Source of the DNA: Stutzerimonas kunmingensis
GTDB lineage: Bacteria > Pseudomonadota > Gammaproteobacteria > Pseudomonadales > Pseudomonadaceae
Direction of reading: 5' to 3'
Length of the DNA: 50,954 nt
NCBI RefSeq assembly: GCF_900114065.1
Contig: NZ_FORS01000014.1
Location: 1-50,954 of the forward strand
The position numbers and the translations under genes were made by a program. Within the stretch, counting starts at the first letter, position 1. Each line of letters opens with the position of its first letter. This document shows, one piece after another, positions 16,581-25,949 of this stretch. Under the pieces are notes generated by a model that was not told the DNA's origin, made no database searches, and saw only the letters and a list, made by a program, of their open reading frames with translations.

Positions 16581-18800
16581 TCAGGCCGTCTCCGCAGGCT
16601 GGCTCACTAGAGCCAATGCCAAGGCCTTTGCTCCACCCAAGTCCAAATGCATCGTGGCGTAAGACTGCATGAGTAATGCTGGCGGAAGCACCCAATCCCA
16701 TTTTTCTTGAGCCATGTTCTGTACGTCCGCCAGAACAGCGGATTCATCAATACCGTCCCACTCGGCGATCTCACGCAGCTTGCTTTCAAGCGACGTCCGA
16801 TCTCCCTCAACCTCGATGACAAACCCGCTGTTCTCACTGGCTAGTCCGGTGTGCGTCAACAAGATGGCTAGGGCATCGTTTGTCCAATCGCCTCGCCAGC
16901 TGAAAAGGTAAGTCTTACCTCCGCTTTCGGTCATGCTCGAATGTGCCAGTCCAAGGTCCGAAAAAGCGCTACGTGCCTGAGCTAGTAGCTCTTGTGCCGT
17001 AGTATCAAGATAGGGGTAGACGTCCGCCTCCAACAAGACGCTCCTCATCTCTTGCCGAACCCGATCATGTACACGGGCTCCAAGCCCGTCAAAGGACGGG
17101 GGAGCACCACCGGGATCGGATCTCACGACAACGACCTTGGCCTCAGTGTCCACGCTCGTCACCCGCCAGCGGCGCCCAGCAAAGATGATCCGCTGATCGA
17201 CGGTCAATGGCCTGGAGACGGGCAATGCGCCAAGTGGTTTCCCATCGCATACCAGGCGGAACTCTTCATTACTGACAAATGCACTGTAGAAGTCGTAGTG
17301 GTTGATCAGGCGTTCCCCCACTACGCCGGGCAGCAGGAGCCCCGATGTTTCCTGGGTTATCAAATCGCGCTCACCGAGGGCACGAAGCAAACTGAGGAAG
17401 CTGCCCTGCTCCACCCCAGTGAACGGACCACTGCGTATCAAGGTGCTCCACAGCTCTGCAGCTGTAGCTCCACCCCGCTGGGCTATCACCGAGAGGCACT
17501 GCTGTACCAGCGTCGATAAATGAAGACCATGAACACGAGGAGGCTCGAACCAGCCCTGCATCAACAACCGGATCATCGCGATGCTTTGCAGCAAACCCTG
17601 GCGAAGTCGATCCGACAGGGGCGAGCCATCGTCTAGCTGACGCTCCTTACAGTAACTTCGGAGAATGGCTGCCTCTCCCGGACGGCGTCCGGATCGCCCC
17701 AAGCGTTGACGCAAGCTAGCTACCGATGGCGGAGCCCCGATCTGCACTACCGTCTTGATGCTGCCGATATCGACCCCAAGCTCCAGCGTGGTAGTGCAGA
17801 CTGCGGTGGCAGGCCGGTCACCGGCTTTCAGCGCTTTCTCGGTTTCCTCTCGAATGTCCTTCGCCAAACTGCCGTGATGCGGCCAGAACTCGTTCGGTAC
17901 ACCATTCTGCTCGCAACGGCGCCGCAGATTGTCAGCGAACCACTCAACCTGAGTTCGACTGTTGGGGAAGATCAGGTTATTGCTGCCGCGTAGGACCTGA
18001 AAGAGATGCTCTGCGATGGCATGGTCCGGAGAAAAAACATCGTCACCTTCAGGCTGTACCGGGAGCGCTTTCTTGGACTCCACATACCCTCTGATCTGAG
18101 CCTTAAGTATCTGGCCGCTACCCTTGGATTCGATCACCGACACATGATGAGGGGCATTGGGACGCAAGAAGGCAGCAGCCAGCGTCATGTCGCCCAACGT
18201 GGCGGAAAGACCAACCCTGGGCAGGGGGCGATCAATGATTGTTTCAACACGATGCATGAGTGACTGCAGCTGCTTGCCTCGCTCACTGCCGATAAAGGCA
18301 TGGAGCTCATCCACCACCAGGTACCGCAGGTTGGCAAACAATCCCGCTAGGCTGGTTCCCTTGTTCACGAACAGAGCTTCGAGCGACTCCGGCGTGATCA
18401 ACAGAATGCCTTCCGGGGACTTGAGGAAGCGATGTTTGCGGCTCGCTGAGATATCCCCATGCCAAGCAATGACAGGAAGCTCAAGCTCATCGCAAAGCCT
18501 CGCCAAACGATCCCACTGGTCATTGATGAGAGCCTTCAGCGGGCTGATGTAAAGCACCGCCCCAGGCTTTTCCGTGTCCTGCAGGAGATTGGTAAGGATG
18601 GGCAGAAACGCGGCTTCGGTTTTGCCTGCAGCTGTAGCCGCCGCGATGATGACATCCTGGTCGGCCCCCAAGAGCGCAGGGATAGCACGCTCCTGGGCAT
18701 CGCGTAGGGAGGTCCAGCCCTCGGTCCATATCCAGCGCTGGATTCGCGGTTCAAGGAGTTCGAAGCCAACCGATTCAGAGCTGGAAGGTGGCAAGCTCAT
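16581..18800 (-). CDS. sngC: Superfamily 2 DEAD/DEAH helicase of the Shango-type defence operon
   Basis: The protein is 739 aa from ATG 18800 (MSLPPSS), which overlaps the upstream ATPase gene by 26 bp; a further upstream start at 18860 is less likely. It has Walker A ATAAGKTE (about 55-62), DELH (164-167), SAT (199-201) and the motif VI run LRQRLGRSGRRPG. A long C-terminal region follows, as in Lhr-like and BrxHI helicases. It likely acts on phage DNA with the ATPase and TerB partners. The three-gene set of TerB protein, DUF2791 ATPase and helicase is the composition of Shango as I know it. The letter assignment is from memory. Confidence 0.85.
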   Translation of the reverse strand: MSLPPSSSESVGFELLEPRIQRWIWTEGWTSLRDAQERAIPALLGADQDVIIAAATAAGKTEAAFLPILTNLLQDTEKPGAVLYISPLKALINDQWDRLARLCDELELPVIAWHGDISASRKHRFLKSPEGILLITPESLEALFVNKGTSLAGLFANLRYLVVDELHAFIGSERGKQLQSLMHRVETIIDRPLPRVGLSATLGDMTLAAAFLRPNAPHHVSVIESKGSGQILKAQIRGYVESKKALPVQPEGDDVFSPDHAIAEHLFQVLRGSNNLIFPNSRTQVEWFADNLRRRCEQNGVPNEFWPHHGSLAKDIREETEKALKAGDRPATAVCTTTLELGVDIGSIKTVVQIGAPPSVASLRQRLGRSGRRPGEAAILRSYCKERQLDDGSPLSDRLRQGLLQSIAMIRLLMQGWFEPPRVHGLHLSTLVQQCLSVIAQRGGATAAELWSTLIRSGPFTGVEQGSFLSLLRALGERDLITQETSGLLLPGVVGERLINHYDFYSAFVSNEEFRLVCDGKPLGALPVSRPLTVDQRIIFAGRRWRVTSVDTEAKVVVVRSDPGGAPPSFDGLGARVHDRVRQEMRSVLLEADVYPYLDTTAQELLAQARSAFSDLGLAHSSMTESGGKTYLFSWRGDWTNDALAILLTHTGLASENSGFVIEVEGDRTSLESKLREIAEWDGIDESAVLADVQNMAQEKWDWVLPPALLMQSYATMHLDLGGAKALALALVSQPAETA

Positions 18801-20070
18801 CGTCCGCATCCACTTGGATATCGGCCTCACCGCCTCGATCCGGTGCAATCTCCACGGCACCCAACAGGGTCCGCCAATCAGCGTCAGGATTCTGCTCCAA
18901 CACCGCTAGCAGGCTGATGAATGCGGTAATGGTCGTCCGCGGGGTACGGAAGTAGGCCTCACCCATCCGCTGGTTGCAGTGGGCCATAAACAGCGGCAAT
19001 GCTTCGTCGGGTAGCAAATAGCGCTCGTTCACGCCTGCCGCGTATACATGACGCAGTTTCTGCAGCAGCACGTAGAAATCCTCAGGTGTCAGACTAGTGA
19101 GGCGTATGACAGGGCCGGACAGATCTACCAGCCCGGACTTGGCGAAGTTATTTTCAGCCAGACGCGACTGCAGCGCCGGATAGCTGTAGAGGCCGCGGCG
19201 AGTATCCATGAGAAATTCGGGTGTACCGCCCAACACAAAACCAAGCCCCTCAGCAGAGCCCTGCAGGGAGTCATTGAGGATACGAAGAATCTGCTCGTAG
19301 TTAGCGTTACGAGCTTGGGTGTTGGAAAGTTTGTACAGGTTCACCAGCTCATCGAGACATACCATCAACCCGCTAAAGCCGGCCAACCGAACAAATCGAG
19401 CAAGCAGCTTGAGCTGATCGTAGACCGACGCATCGTCGACGATGGTTCGCACCCCCAGTGCGGTGCGGGCATCTGTCTTGGTAGTGAACTCGCCACGCAA
19501 CCAGCGGATAGCATCGGCCTTGAGCTGCTCGTTACCCTCTTCGAAGCCTTTGCAATAGGCCGCGATTACATCAGCAAAGTCATAGCCGTTGACCATCTCT
19601 GTCAGTTGGTCTAGGTGCTCGCGAATCACAGCCTCACTGTCTTTGCCGGACGCTTTGGCTTCCGTCTTGGCCTGTGCCACGAATTTCTCGACTATTCCTT
19701 GCAGAGCGCCGCCATCAGGCTTAGTTCGGGTGGACATATTCTTGGCCAATTCGGCATACAGCGAGCGAGCCTGGCCACCAGTAGCATGGAGACGACGATC
19801 TGGGTTCAGATCGGCATGCATGGTGACGAGCTTGCGCTCCATCGCGATAGAACGAACCAGGTTGAGGAAGAATGTCTTGCCTGCACCATACTCACCGATC
19901 ACTACGCGGAACGCGGAACCGCTTTCCGCGAGGCGCTCCACATCACGGATGAGTGCTTCCAGCTCCCCGACACGCCCCACTTGAATCAGGTGCTGGCCTG
20001 CACGGGGAACGACGCCGGCGCGCAGGGACTGGATGACCGCATCGCGGTCCTTGGCTCTGATGCTGCTCAT
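18775..20070 (-). CDS. sngB: DUF2791/BrxD-like P-loop ATPase of the Shango-type operon
   Basis: The protein is 431 aa. Walker A is GEYGAGKT (59-66) and Walker B LMVCLDELVNLYKL (Asp240). GGTPEFLMDTRRGLYSYPAL near residue 290 is characteristic of the DUF2791/BrxD ATP-binding family also found in BREX type 2. The start codon overlaps the stop of the TerB gene by 4 bp (ATGA) and the end overlaps the helicase start, so the three are translationally coupled. It probably couples TerB sensing to the helicase. It is cytosolic. Confidence 0.88.
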   Translation of the reverse strand: MSSIRAKDRDAVIQSLRAGVVPRAGQHLIQVGRVGELEALIRDVERLAESGSAFRVVIGEYGAGKTFFLNLVRSIAMERKLVTMHADLNPDRRLHATGGQARSLYAELAKNMSTRTKPDGGALQGIVEKFVAQAKTEAKASGKDSEAVIREHLDQLTEMVNGYDFADVIAAYCKGFEEGNEQLKADAIRWLRGEFTTKTDARTALGVRTIVDDASVYDQLKLLARFVRLAGFSGLMVCLDELVNLYKLSNTQARNANYEQILRILNDSLQGSAEGLGFVLGGTPEFLMDTRRGLYSYPALQSRLAENNFAKSGLVDLSGPVIRLTSLTPEDFYVLLQKLRHVYAAGVNERYLLPDEALPLFMAHCNQRMGEAYFRTPRTTITAFISLLAVLEQNPDADWRTLLGAVEIAPDRGGEADIQVDADDELATFQL

Positions 20071-22550
20071 AGCGGTAATTTGTCCATAATGTCAGGGTTG
20101 ACTTCGAAGGGGTCTTCCCCCTCGGTGACTGGCATATCGAAATGCTCAAATGCCATGTCGTTGATCTGCTCCAATGCTCCGTCGAGCATGAGCTCCATAT
20201 CGCTTGCAACGGCCTCCAACTCGTCATGAGACCACTCGGTACGGGATACGAGTACACGCAGGAAGGCTGAGTGATCGGCGTCTAAGCCACAAATGGAGGA
20301 AGTATCCTCAACAGTCTCTTCCACAACTACGTCATCTGGCTCAGCAGGCTTGTCGTCAACGAAAACCTGAGCCAGCAGCGCAGATACCTGTTCCGTTTCA
20401 CGCTGCAGCTGAGCGATGCGCTCCTGGTCCAGAGCAAATCCGCCAACGGGCTTGGACGGACTTGCTCCGGGTATGGAAGGCGTTGTCTGCGATGAGCCAA
20501 CGGAGCTGCCACTGGAGGCCACATGAAGGTCGCTGTACAGCGATTGCGGATCCAGCTGCAGGGTCTTGTAGACGCGCTCCAGCAACTTCACCTCTGCGGG
20601 ACTGACCTCGCCGTCGACCTGCGCCAAGTGAGCGAGAAAAGCCGCCACAACCCTCTTCGCCGGCTCGGCCAGGGGCTCCAGTTTCTTCTTCAGGCTCTGC
20701 AGGGTTGGTGGCTGGTTAAGCTGCAGGCGCAGGTGGGCCTTCAGGCGCTTCCGATGAGCACCGCTCAGGTGACTCCAAGAGTCTATATGCTGGGATAGCA
20801 GCATAATTTCCTGCGGCGACGTGTCACCATCGGCCGCAGCCACAGCACAAGCAAGGTCCAACGTAACAGAGGCGGCGCTATAAGCCGGCGAAGACCGCAG
20901 ATCACCATCGTCAGCCTGGGTCGCAAAGAGCGCCACATTGTCCTCAGACTTGGGTGTTCGGCTGCCTGTCAGCACATCCGGCTCGATACCGATGTGTAAA
21001 GACTCCAGCGCGCGGGCGAGCGTCAGAACCTTTTCTCGCGACAGGCTACCTGCACTCTGCAGTCGTCCTGCCAGCTCACCGAAGCTCATGACCACCATGC
21101 CGTCGCCGATGCGTTGCTTTAGCTCGGCGAGCGCTGTTCGAGCTGTTGGCGGCCACAGGTTTACAGGCAGCTGTAACAGCCCTTCTAGTGCATCAGGAGT
21201 GTCGGGGTTGCGGCCGAGATAACGACTGTAGGGCTCCAACTGCACCGTGCATTCGTCAACCAACTGCTGCAGCTTCTTCCGAGCTGCGCTAGTCGCCGTG
21301 ACGTCAGGAATACCGGATAGGCCATCCAGTTCTTGGGGTGGTAGACCCGCAGAAGCGGTGTTGTATTGGAGTCTCAGACGGGTCTTGTTCTGAGGGAGCA
21401 CCATACCGGCGCCATAACGTTCCTCGTAGCGCATGCAGAACAACTGGGCGAACGCTTCTTTACAACGGGTTACGGGTGTTCGCTTCCCGACGTTGTGATC
21501 AGACAGCACCCAGGCCAACGCCCAGTCAGCCGGCATTGGTTGCTTGTCAGCCGCCAACTGACCCAGGCCAATACGCAGCTCTACAGGCATTTCGTAGCCG
21601 TAAGGTAATGGTGCCGGCGGCGCCTTTTGATAGCGCCTGGCGAGTATTTGGCCTTGGCGGAGGAAGTCTACGAAGCGACTGGCGTAGTTATTGAAGGAGT
21701 TATTCTTGCCATAGATCGAGAGCAGCCGCTCTACCTCGGCAATTATGATAGGTATGTCGCCCGCCGCAGCCTGATCCGTCTTGGCGTCGACAAAAACCCT
21801 ACGCTCAAGACCGTAGAAGAATAGGAACACGTAGCCGATGTTGGCATGCGGAGCCTTACGACCACTGGATAGCCATTGCAAATATGCGCGGCGGGCCTCA
21901 GGAGAGATGCTGTCGTAACTGGGCCAGTAAGAGGTGAGACGCTCAGATATATCGACGATGCCCCGTGCGACCTTCAGTTTCGGGTTGATCAGTGACGGTT
22001 CCGAAGGTCCATTGCGCCTGTTTTTATCTTCGCCGACGTAGATCAGACCAATTGGGATATTTTCGCCCGCCACTTCGATGCTTTCGCCAGCAGAAAGCCA
22101 CCGCACGTTGGCACTATTCAGGTTCGCCGGCGCGCTCGGAATTCGGTGGGAAGACCGCTCAGTGGCCTCCAAAGTTACGGTAAAAAAGCCAGAGTCGTCT
22201 CGCTTTGCCGAAACCTGCCGGGGCGACGCCGAGACTTGCGCAGGAGCAGAGGGCTCATTTAGTGGCGAGACCTCATCCAATGAAAACGTCAGGCCGGTGC
22301 TTATGCCGAGGTCCGAGGAACTTGAACGAGTTCCCCCTTGAGGTGGCCGCATAGTTGTTGCCGAAGACATGACTGACGGTTTGCTGAAGGCCTTTATTAC
22401 TAGCCACCCGCCTATGCCGACAATGAGTGCTCCGCCCAAGAAAACCCAAACACCCTTGGGAACGGAAGCTAGCCCCCCAATCACTAGGGCACACAGAACC
22501 ATCGCTCCAGATACGCCAGACTTGCTGCTGCGCTTACGCTTCCCTGCCAT
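20067..22550 (-). CDS. sngA: TerB-domain protein with N-terminal membrane anchor (Shango-type)
   Basis: The protein is 827 aa. A basic KRKRSSK start is followed by two hydrophobic segments (about 14-31 and 34-52), so it is probably tethered to the inner membrane with the bulk in the cytosol. A TerB-N-type region (NIPIGLIYVGEDK, PSLINPKLKVARG, SYWPSYDSISPEARRAYLQW) is followed by TerB-like helical repeats with acidic metal-site motifs (AAADGDTSPQEI and LAQVDGEVSPAEV) and an acidic C-terminal TerB-C-like part. It is first in the coupled operon. TerB-N/C proteins with helicases and DEDDh nucleases were previously linked to DNA processing. Confidence 0.87.
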   Translation of the reverse strand: MAGKRKRSSKSGVSGAMVLCALVIGGLASVPKGVWVFLGGALIVGIGGWLVIKAFSKPSVMSSATTMRPPQGGTRSSSSDLGISTGLTFSLDEVSPLNEPSAPAQVSASPRQVSAKRDDSGFFTVTLEATERSSHRIPSAPANLNSANVRWLSAGESIEVAGENIPIGLIYVGEDKNRRNGPSEPSLINPKLKVARGIVDISERLTSYWPSYDSISPEARRAYLQWLSSGRKAPHANIGYVFLFFYGLERRVFVDAKTDQAAAGDIPIIIAEVERLLSIYGKNNSFNNYASRFVDFLRQGQILARRYQKAPPAPLPYGYEMPVELRIGLGQLAADKQPMPADWALAWVLSDHNVGKRTPVTRCKEAFAQLFCMRYEERYGAGMVLPQNKTRLRLQYNTASAGLPPQELDGLSGIPDVTATSAARKKLQQLVDECTVQLEPYSRYLGRNPDTPDALEGLLQLPVNLWPPTARTALAELKQRIGDGMVVMSFGELAGRLQSAGSLSREKVLTLARALESLHIGIEPDVLTGSRTPKSEDNVALFATQADDGDLRSSPAYSAASVTLDLACAVAAADGDTSPQEIMLLSQHIDSWSHLSGAHRKRLKAHLRLQLNQPPTLQSLKKKLEPLAEPAKRVVAAFLAHLAQVDGEVSPAEVKLLERVYKTLQLDPQSLYSDLHVASSGSSVGSSQTTPSIPGASPSKPVGGFALDQERIAQLQRETEQVSALLAQVFVDDKPAEPDDVVVEETVEDTSSICGLDADHSAFLRVLVSRTEWSHDELEAVASDMELMLDGALEQINDMAFEHFDMPVTEGEDPFEVNPDIMDKLPL

Positions 22551-22758
22551 CGCTTCGACTCCCTATACAAGCATGCTGGCCATTTAGCAGTATCGGCAAT
22601 TCGGGTGCATCAGCCAATACCTCACGCCAAGCTACATGTTGAATCTCTTTATGATGTTATCCAGATGTGTTCCGTATGCACTGGTGAGATGGCGGCTCGA
22701 TGCGAGCCGGGCGGCCACGGGGTAGAATTGATGAGCAGGCACAGCGCCGTCCGCCCTA

Positions 22759-23412
22759 CTACGTCGGTTGCCTCGCGCTGAGCAGTAACTGCGCTAACCG
22801 TGCCAGATTACGCGCATCGTCGATGGCCCTGTGATGCTCACCCTCCCAGGAAAGGCCTATGTTTTCCACTGCACACTTCAGCCCTAGCGCACGGCAAGCG
22901 AAAATCTTCCAAAAGCACTTCTTTAGATTGATATGACGCGCCGGATCCAGCAATACATCTACCCCTGCTCTGAAAGCGTCCTCCTTCAGCTGGTTTCGGT
23001 CGTAATCGCCCCAAGAGCACCAGCGCCAGCCTTCTGTATTTCGCGGCCTCAGCCAGTCACCAAGCTGATCTTGTACCTCCGCGAAACGCTTTGCAGTATC
23101 GACGTCAGATTGAGATATGCCGGTCAGCCCCGTGCAAAACTCAGTTAGCGTGGGGCGAAGTAGCGGTCGGACAAACTGTCCGAAATGATCGACAATCCTG
23201 TACTCCAACTGAACATCCAACAGCGCGATGCCAATTTCGATCGTCTCCATCTCGTCGCGCTGGACCTTCAATACGTGAGCGTTCCGGGCCGCCTCGTTTA
23301 GGCCGGCAGGGTATTCATCGCAAGTCGCTTCCAGATCCACGCAAAGTAACCAGCGACTTTCTCCAATTTGTTGACGAAGCGCATCAAGCTGCCCCCAACG
23401 CTTTACCTGCAT
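22759..23412 (-). CDS. DEDDh 3'-5' exonuclease (ERI1-like)
   Basis: The protein is 217 aa. The DEDDh residues are visible: CVDLEAT (Asp26, Glu28), WGDYDRNQL (Asp136 or Asp138) and GEHHRAIDDARN (His194, Asp199). The layout with TGIS and DVQLEY segments resembles ERI1/KapD-type exonucleases rather than DnaQ. It lies 208 bp upstream of the TerB gene in the same orientation. This nuclease is not part of the minimal three-gene Shango set, but TerB-helicase loci with DEDDh nucleases are known. It could trim nucleic acid produced or unwound by the helicase. Confidence 0.88.
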   Translation of the reverse strand: MQVKRWGQLDALRQQIGESRWLLCVDLEATCDEYPAGLNEAARNAHVLKVQRDEMETIEIGIALLDVQLEYRIVDHFGQFVRPLLRPTLTEFCTGLTGISQSDVDTAKRFAEVQDQLGDWLRPRNTEGWRWCSWGDYDRNQLKEDAFRAGVDVLLDPARHINLKKCFWKIFACRALGLKCAVENIGLSWEGEHHRAIDDARNLARLAQLLLSARQPT

Positions 23413-23506
23413 GACACCCCGCCCTTCTTTTCCTCAGAGGATATAAACTTACGAGCATCAGCACGGACCGTGGGCTCAGTTTTATAGTAGTGACACGAGA
23501 AACGGA

Positions 23507-23878
23507 TCACTGAATCGTTACCGGGGTTGCGTGTATGCCTTTTGCCCTCTGTGCCAACAGCCAATCCAGTGACAGGCGCCCGTCTTCTTTGAAAGTCACA
23601 ATAACGTACAAGCTGCCCGTGGCGGTAAACAGCGCCCAAAAACCGCCTTGCTCATGAGCTTTCAGTACATCTGAGGTCCGAACCCGGTGACCGTCCTGGA
23701 ACCTTCCATACACATCCGCCCGTACGTGACGATGAACCACGCCGATACAACAGCCTGCGATTAAATAAGCGTCCGTGAGATACGCCGTAACTTCCCTACC
23801 AAAACACATATCCATTGCTCGCGACAACGCGTCAGATACATCACGTGTTTGGTCGATACTTCGTTTAGTTGAACTCAT
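23507..23878 (-). CDS. Small conserved hypothetical protein
   Basis: The protein is 123 aa from ATG 23878 (MSSTKRS); an ATG at 23893 adds five residues. It has a central YGRFQDGHRVRTSDVLK element and then a short beta-rich end (FWALFTATGSLYVIVTF). The FQ-x-G-x-x-VRT element recurs in the third gene of this trio (RFQEGDWVRTTQLIEF), so the two are distant paralogues. Similar small proteins are common in Pseudomonas accessory DNA (possibly DUF6957-like). Function is unknown; it may be accessory to the neighbouring defence operon. Confidence 0.6.
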   Translation of the reverse strand: MSSTKRSIDQTRDVSDALSRAMDMCFGREVTAYLTDAYLIAGCCIGVVHRHVRADVYGRFQDGHRVRTSDVLKAHEQGGFWALFTATGSLYVIVTFKEDGRLSLDWLLAQRAKGIHATPVTIQ

Positions 23879-23930
23879 CACGTCAGCACCCAAATTCGGA
23901 TCAAAACTCGTTGCGCCCCCCCACTAACGG

Positions 23931-24245
23931 CTAGCTGTCCAACCAATAATCGTCTCGAGCAATACGCCCAAACTTGTAGTCTTCATGCTGCGGGGCGTCG
24001 CCAAACAAATGATGTATGCGTCGCTCCTGTCGCAGGTACGCCAAGGTCATGAAGAAGCAGGTTTCACACATCCGTACGCGATAACGCTCACCGTCATGTC
24101 GCGCGCCGTATCCCCAGTGCGCTTGCAGCACACCGAACTGTTCGCCGTACCCAGGCACTCGCATGGAGGTACCACAGACGTCGCAAGGCACATCGGGGTG
24201 TCGGTTGTCTGGTACGTCCATGCCCGCCAATATCTGACGACGCAT
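23931..24245 (-). CDS. Small hypothetical protein with two CxxC motifs
   Basis: The protein is 104 aa from ATG 24245, which overlaps the upstream gene's stop (TGATG), a sign of translational coupling. CDVCGTS and CETCFF form two CxxC pairs about 45 residues apart, suggesting a structural zinc. The C-terminus is acidic and aromatic (DYKFGRIARDDYWLDS). The longer frame up to 24338 lies inside the neighbouring gene and is unlikely. No family was recognised. Confidence 0.6.
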   Translation of the reverse strand: MRRQILAGMDVPDNRHPDVPCDVCGTSMRVPGYGEQFGVLQAHWGYGARHDGERYRVRMCETCFFMTLAYLRQERRIHHLFGDAPQHEDYKFGRIARDDYWLDS

Positions 24246-24649
24246 CAAAAAATCTTCAACACAGTAGTGAGCTCGGCGCTTTTGCGAGCCCCTGGGCCAG
24301 CAAGCACATATCGCGTATTGCGCGTTCTGAAAATGCACCCATCGGCAAACTCAATCAGTTGTGTTGTACGCACCCAGTCACCCTCTTGGAAACGGTTGGC
24401 ACTGTCGTACAACACGCGGCCGGCATACACCATCGCGGGCTGTTGCCCGGCCGCCTGTAACGTTTCTCGTATCGCGTCAGGCACGATGAGATCGATCCAG
24501 ATCCAGTCACGCACAACACAGAAAGGCACCTCGTCAAGCAACGCAGCCGCTGAACCACGCGCGCACGCCTCTGCTAACGACATCTCGATACCAGGCATTA
24601 CCTCACCCGGGGCGTATAACAAATGAGATACTTTCTTTAAATCGTCCAT
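24245..24649 (-). CDS. Small conserved hypothetical protein (DUF6957-like)
   Basis: The protein is 134 aa with an AGAGAGATGG ribosome-binding region before ATG 24649. The RFQEGDWVRTTQLIEF motif followed by GCIFRTRNTRYVLAGPG is a compact beta-rich core shared with the gene at 23507-23878. It is the first gene of a three-gene leftward unit that runs toward the exonuclease and the Shango-type operon. Function is unknown. Confidence 0.62.
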   Translation of the reverse strand: MDDLKKVSHLLYAPGEVMPGIEMSLAEACARGSAAALLDEVPFCVVRDWIWIDLIVPDAIRETLQAAGQQPAMVYAGRVLYDSANRFQEGDWVRTTQLIEFADGCIFRTRNTRYVLAGPGARKSAELTTVLKIF

Positions 24650-25412
24650 ACCATCTCTCTATCTGAGCCATAGATGTCTAGAGGCAGAATCTGGGCAAAA
24701 CGTCCCTACCTTGACAAACCTACCAAGTATGAAAAGCTTGTTTCCCAATGAGCGTCAGTTCTGACTATTAATATATGGCCTGAGTCTAAAAGGCGAGCAG
24801 CGCAACCCCATCAACCTCCATTATTAAACTAAGTACCTTATTCATCGATGCAAGCCTATGGCATCGCCCCACTACGCTCAGTATTGGACAAAAAACAGCA
24901 ACCTGAAACCAATGCAATAAAATAATCCAGCTCCAACCACTGCTCGTCAAGCACTTTTAGAAAAGAAAAAGCCAACCACTGACCATCGGTATTTGTAATA
25001 CGTATATATTGACAAGGATTGCCAGAACTCACGCACCAGAAGAGCAAGAAAGATAATCCTTATCGGACTTACCCTAGGCGCGGCCAATGACTATTTGAGA
25101 TCAAGACATATCTCCACGGACGATGCGAGGCTGATCCAACCGGCTCGGAGTCGTCTTTTCGAATTTTGAAATTTCGCACCGTTGGTAATCACCACAAGCG
25201 AGGCGCGTCTGTGACGCGGAAGGGTACCGCGACTCCTCGCGACTGCTTAAATTGCAAACGAAAGCGGATGACCTGAGTAATTTGTAGCGAGGGGCAGGTT
25301 CGAGAAAGTCTGCGTACGCTGAGATCTGCTCACTAACATCTAGCTGCCTATCTAGTGCACGCACGAAGCGCGTCACGCGTCGAGCTGTACGGCGGGGCCA
25401 CAAAATGATGGA
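24650..25412. other. 760 bp without a confident gene
   Basis: A minus-strand frame at 24856-25047 (QYIRITNTDGQWLAFSFLKV) is the only protein-like stretch; it is 63 codons with no clear ribosome-binding site and may be a relic. The DNA is more AT-rich than the flanks at 24650-25050. No RNA gene or IS end was recognised. Confidence 0.3.
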
Positions 25413-25450
25413 AATTATGGCTCAGCAATAATTATGGCTGAGCCATAATT
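25413..25450. repeat. 14-bp perfect inverted repeat (AATTATGGCTCAGC)
   Basis: AATTATGGCTCAGC (25413-25426) and its exact complement (25437-25450) are separated by 10 bp that contain a further ATTATGG. It lies about 100 bp before a PIN-toxin remnant, so it may be the old operator of a toxin-antitoxin locus whose antitoxin gene is gone. A hairpin role is also possible. Confidence 0.6.
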
Positions 25451-25554
25451 CCATATAACCGCAGCGTCACGGAAAAACCGCAATTATTTACAGCCTGCAA
25501 TTGACCATGACAGCTGCCCCTCCAACGAGGGGATAGACTAAGTAGGTTAGCTAA

Positions 25555-25877
25555 CTCGGGGCTGTGGAGATGATCGAGGATCGCGCCAATGAGCTGTTCA
25601 TCAGCGCCGCTAGCATCTGGGAAATCGGCCAAAACGCGATGGGCAAAGCCAGCTTTCAGTTCGATACAGGAGTACTAAGAAGGTCTCTTCTGGACGGCGA
25701 CTACAAGGAGATGTCCATGACCAGCCGACACGCCATTACGGCTGCGGCCTCGCCTCTCCTTCACAGCGCCCATTTGATCGGATGCTCATCGGACAAGCCG
25801 CTTCGGAAGGCTTCATCCTAGTAACCAATAATCATGCTATAGCGAAGTATTCGGGGCCAATCAAGCACGTCGGTTGA
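25555..25877 (+). pseudogene. PIN-domain toxin (VapC-like) remnant
   Basis: The frame after a stop at 25552 reads IEDRANELFISAASIWEIG and later TSRHAITAAA, the core of a PIN-domain RNase toxin. Near 25762-25775 the homology shifts frame: the continuing reading LIGQAASEGFILVTNN then SGPIKHVG ends at TGA 25875-25877, matching the C-terminal PIN motif (usual form FDRMLIAQA...LVTND). The first ~30 residues with the first catalytic Asp are missing, and no antitoxin gene is recognisable. It is non-functional. Confidence 0.75.
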
Positions 25878-25949
25878 ATGCGCCAGCCTTCGATACCCTG
25901 TCGTAACGGGATGTCTAATGACCATACAAGCCGTCTGCCTGCCTGAAAA

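Noticed and set aside
18775..18800. BREX type 2 system
   Set aside because: BrxD-like and BrxHI-like proteins are present, but there is no PglX, PglZ or PglY/BrxC gene; the TerB partner fits Shango better.
25101..25403. 100-codon minus-strand frame
   Set aside because: Arg/Ser-rich with no family, no ribosome-binding site and in a scrap zone; not supported as a gene.
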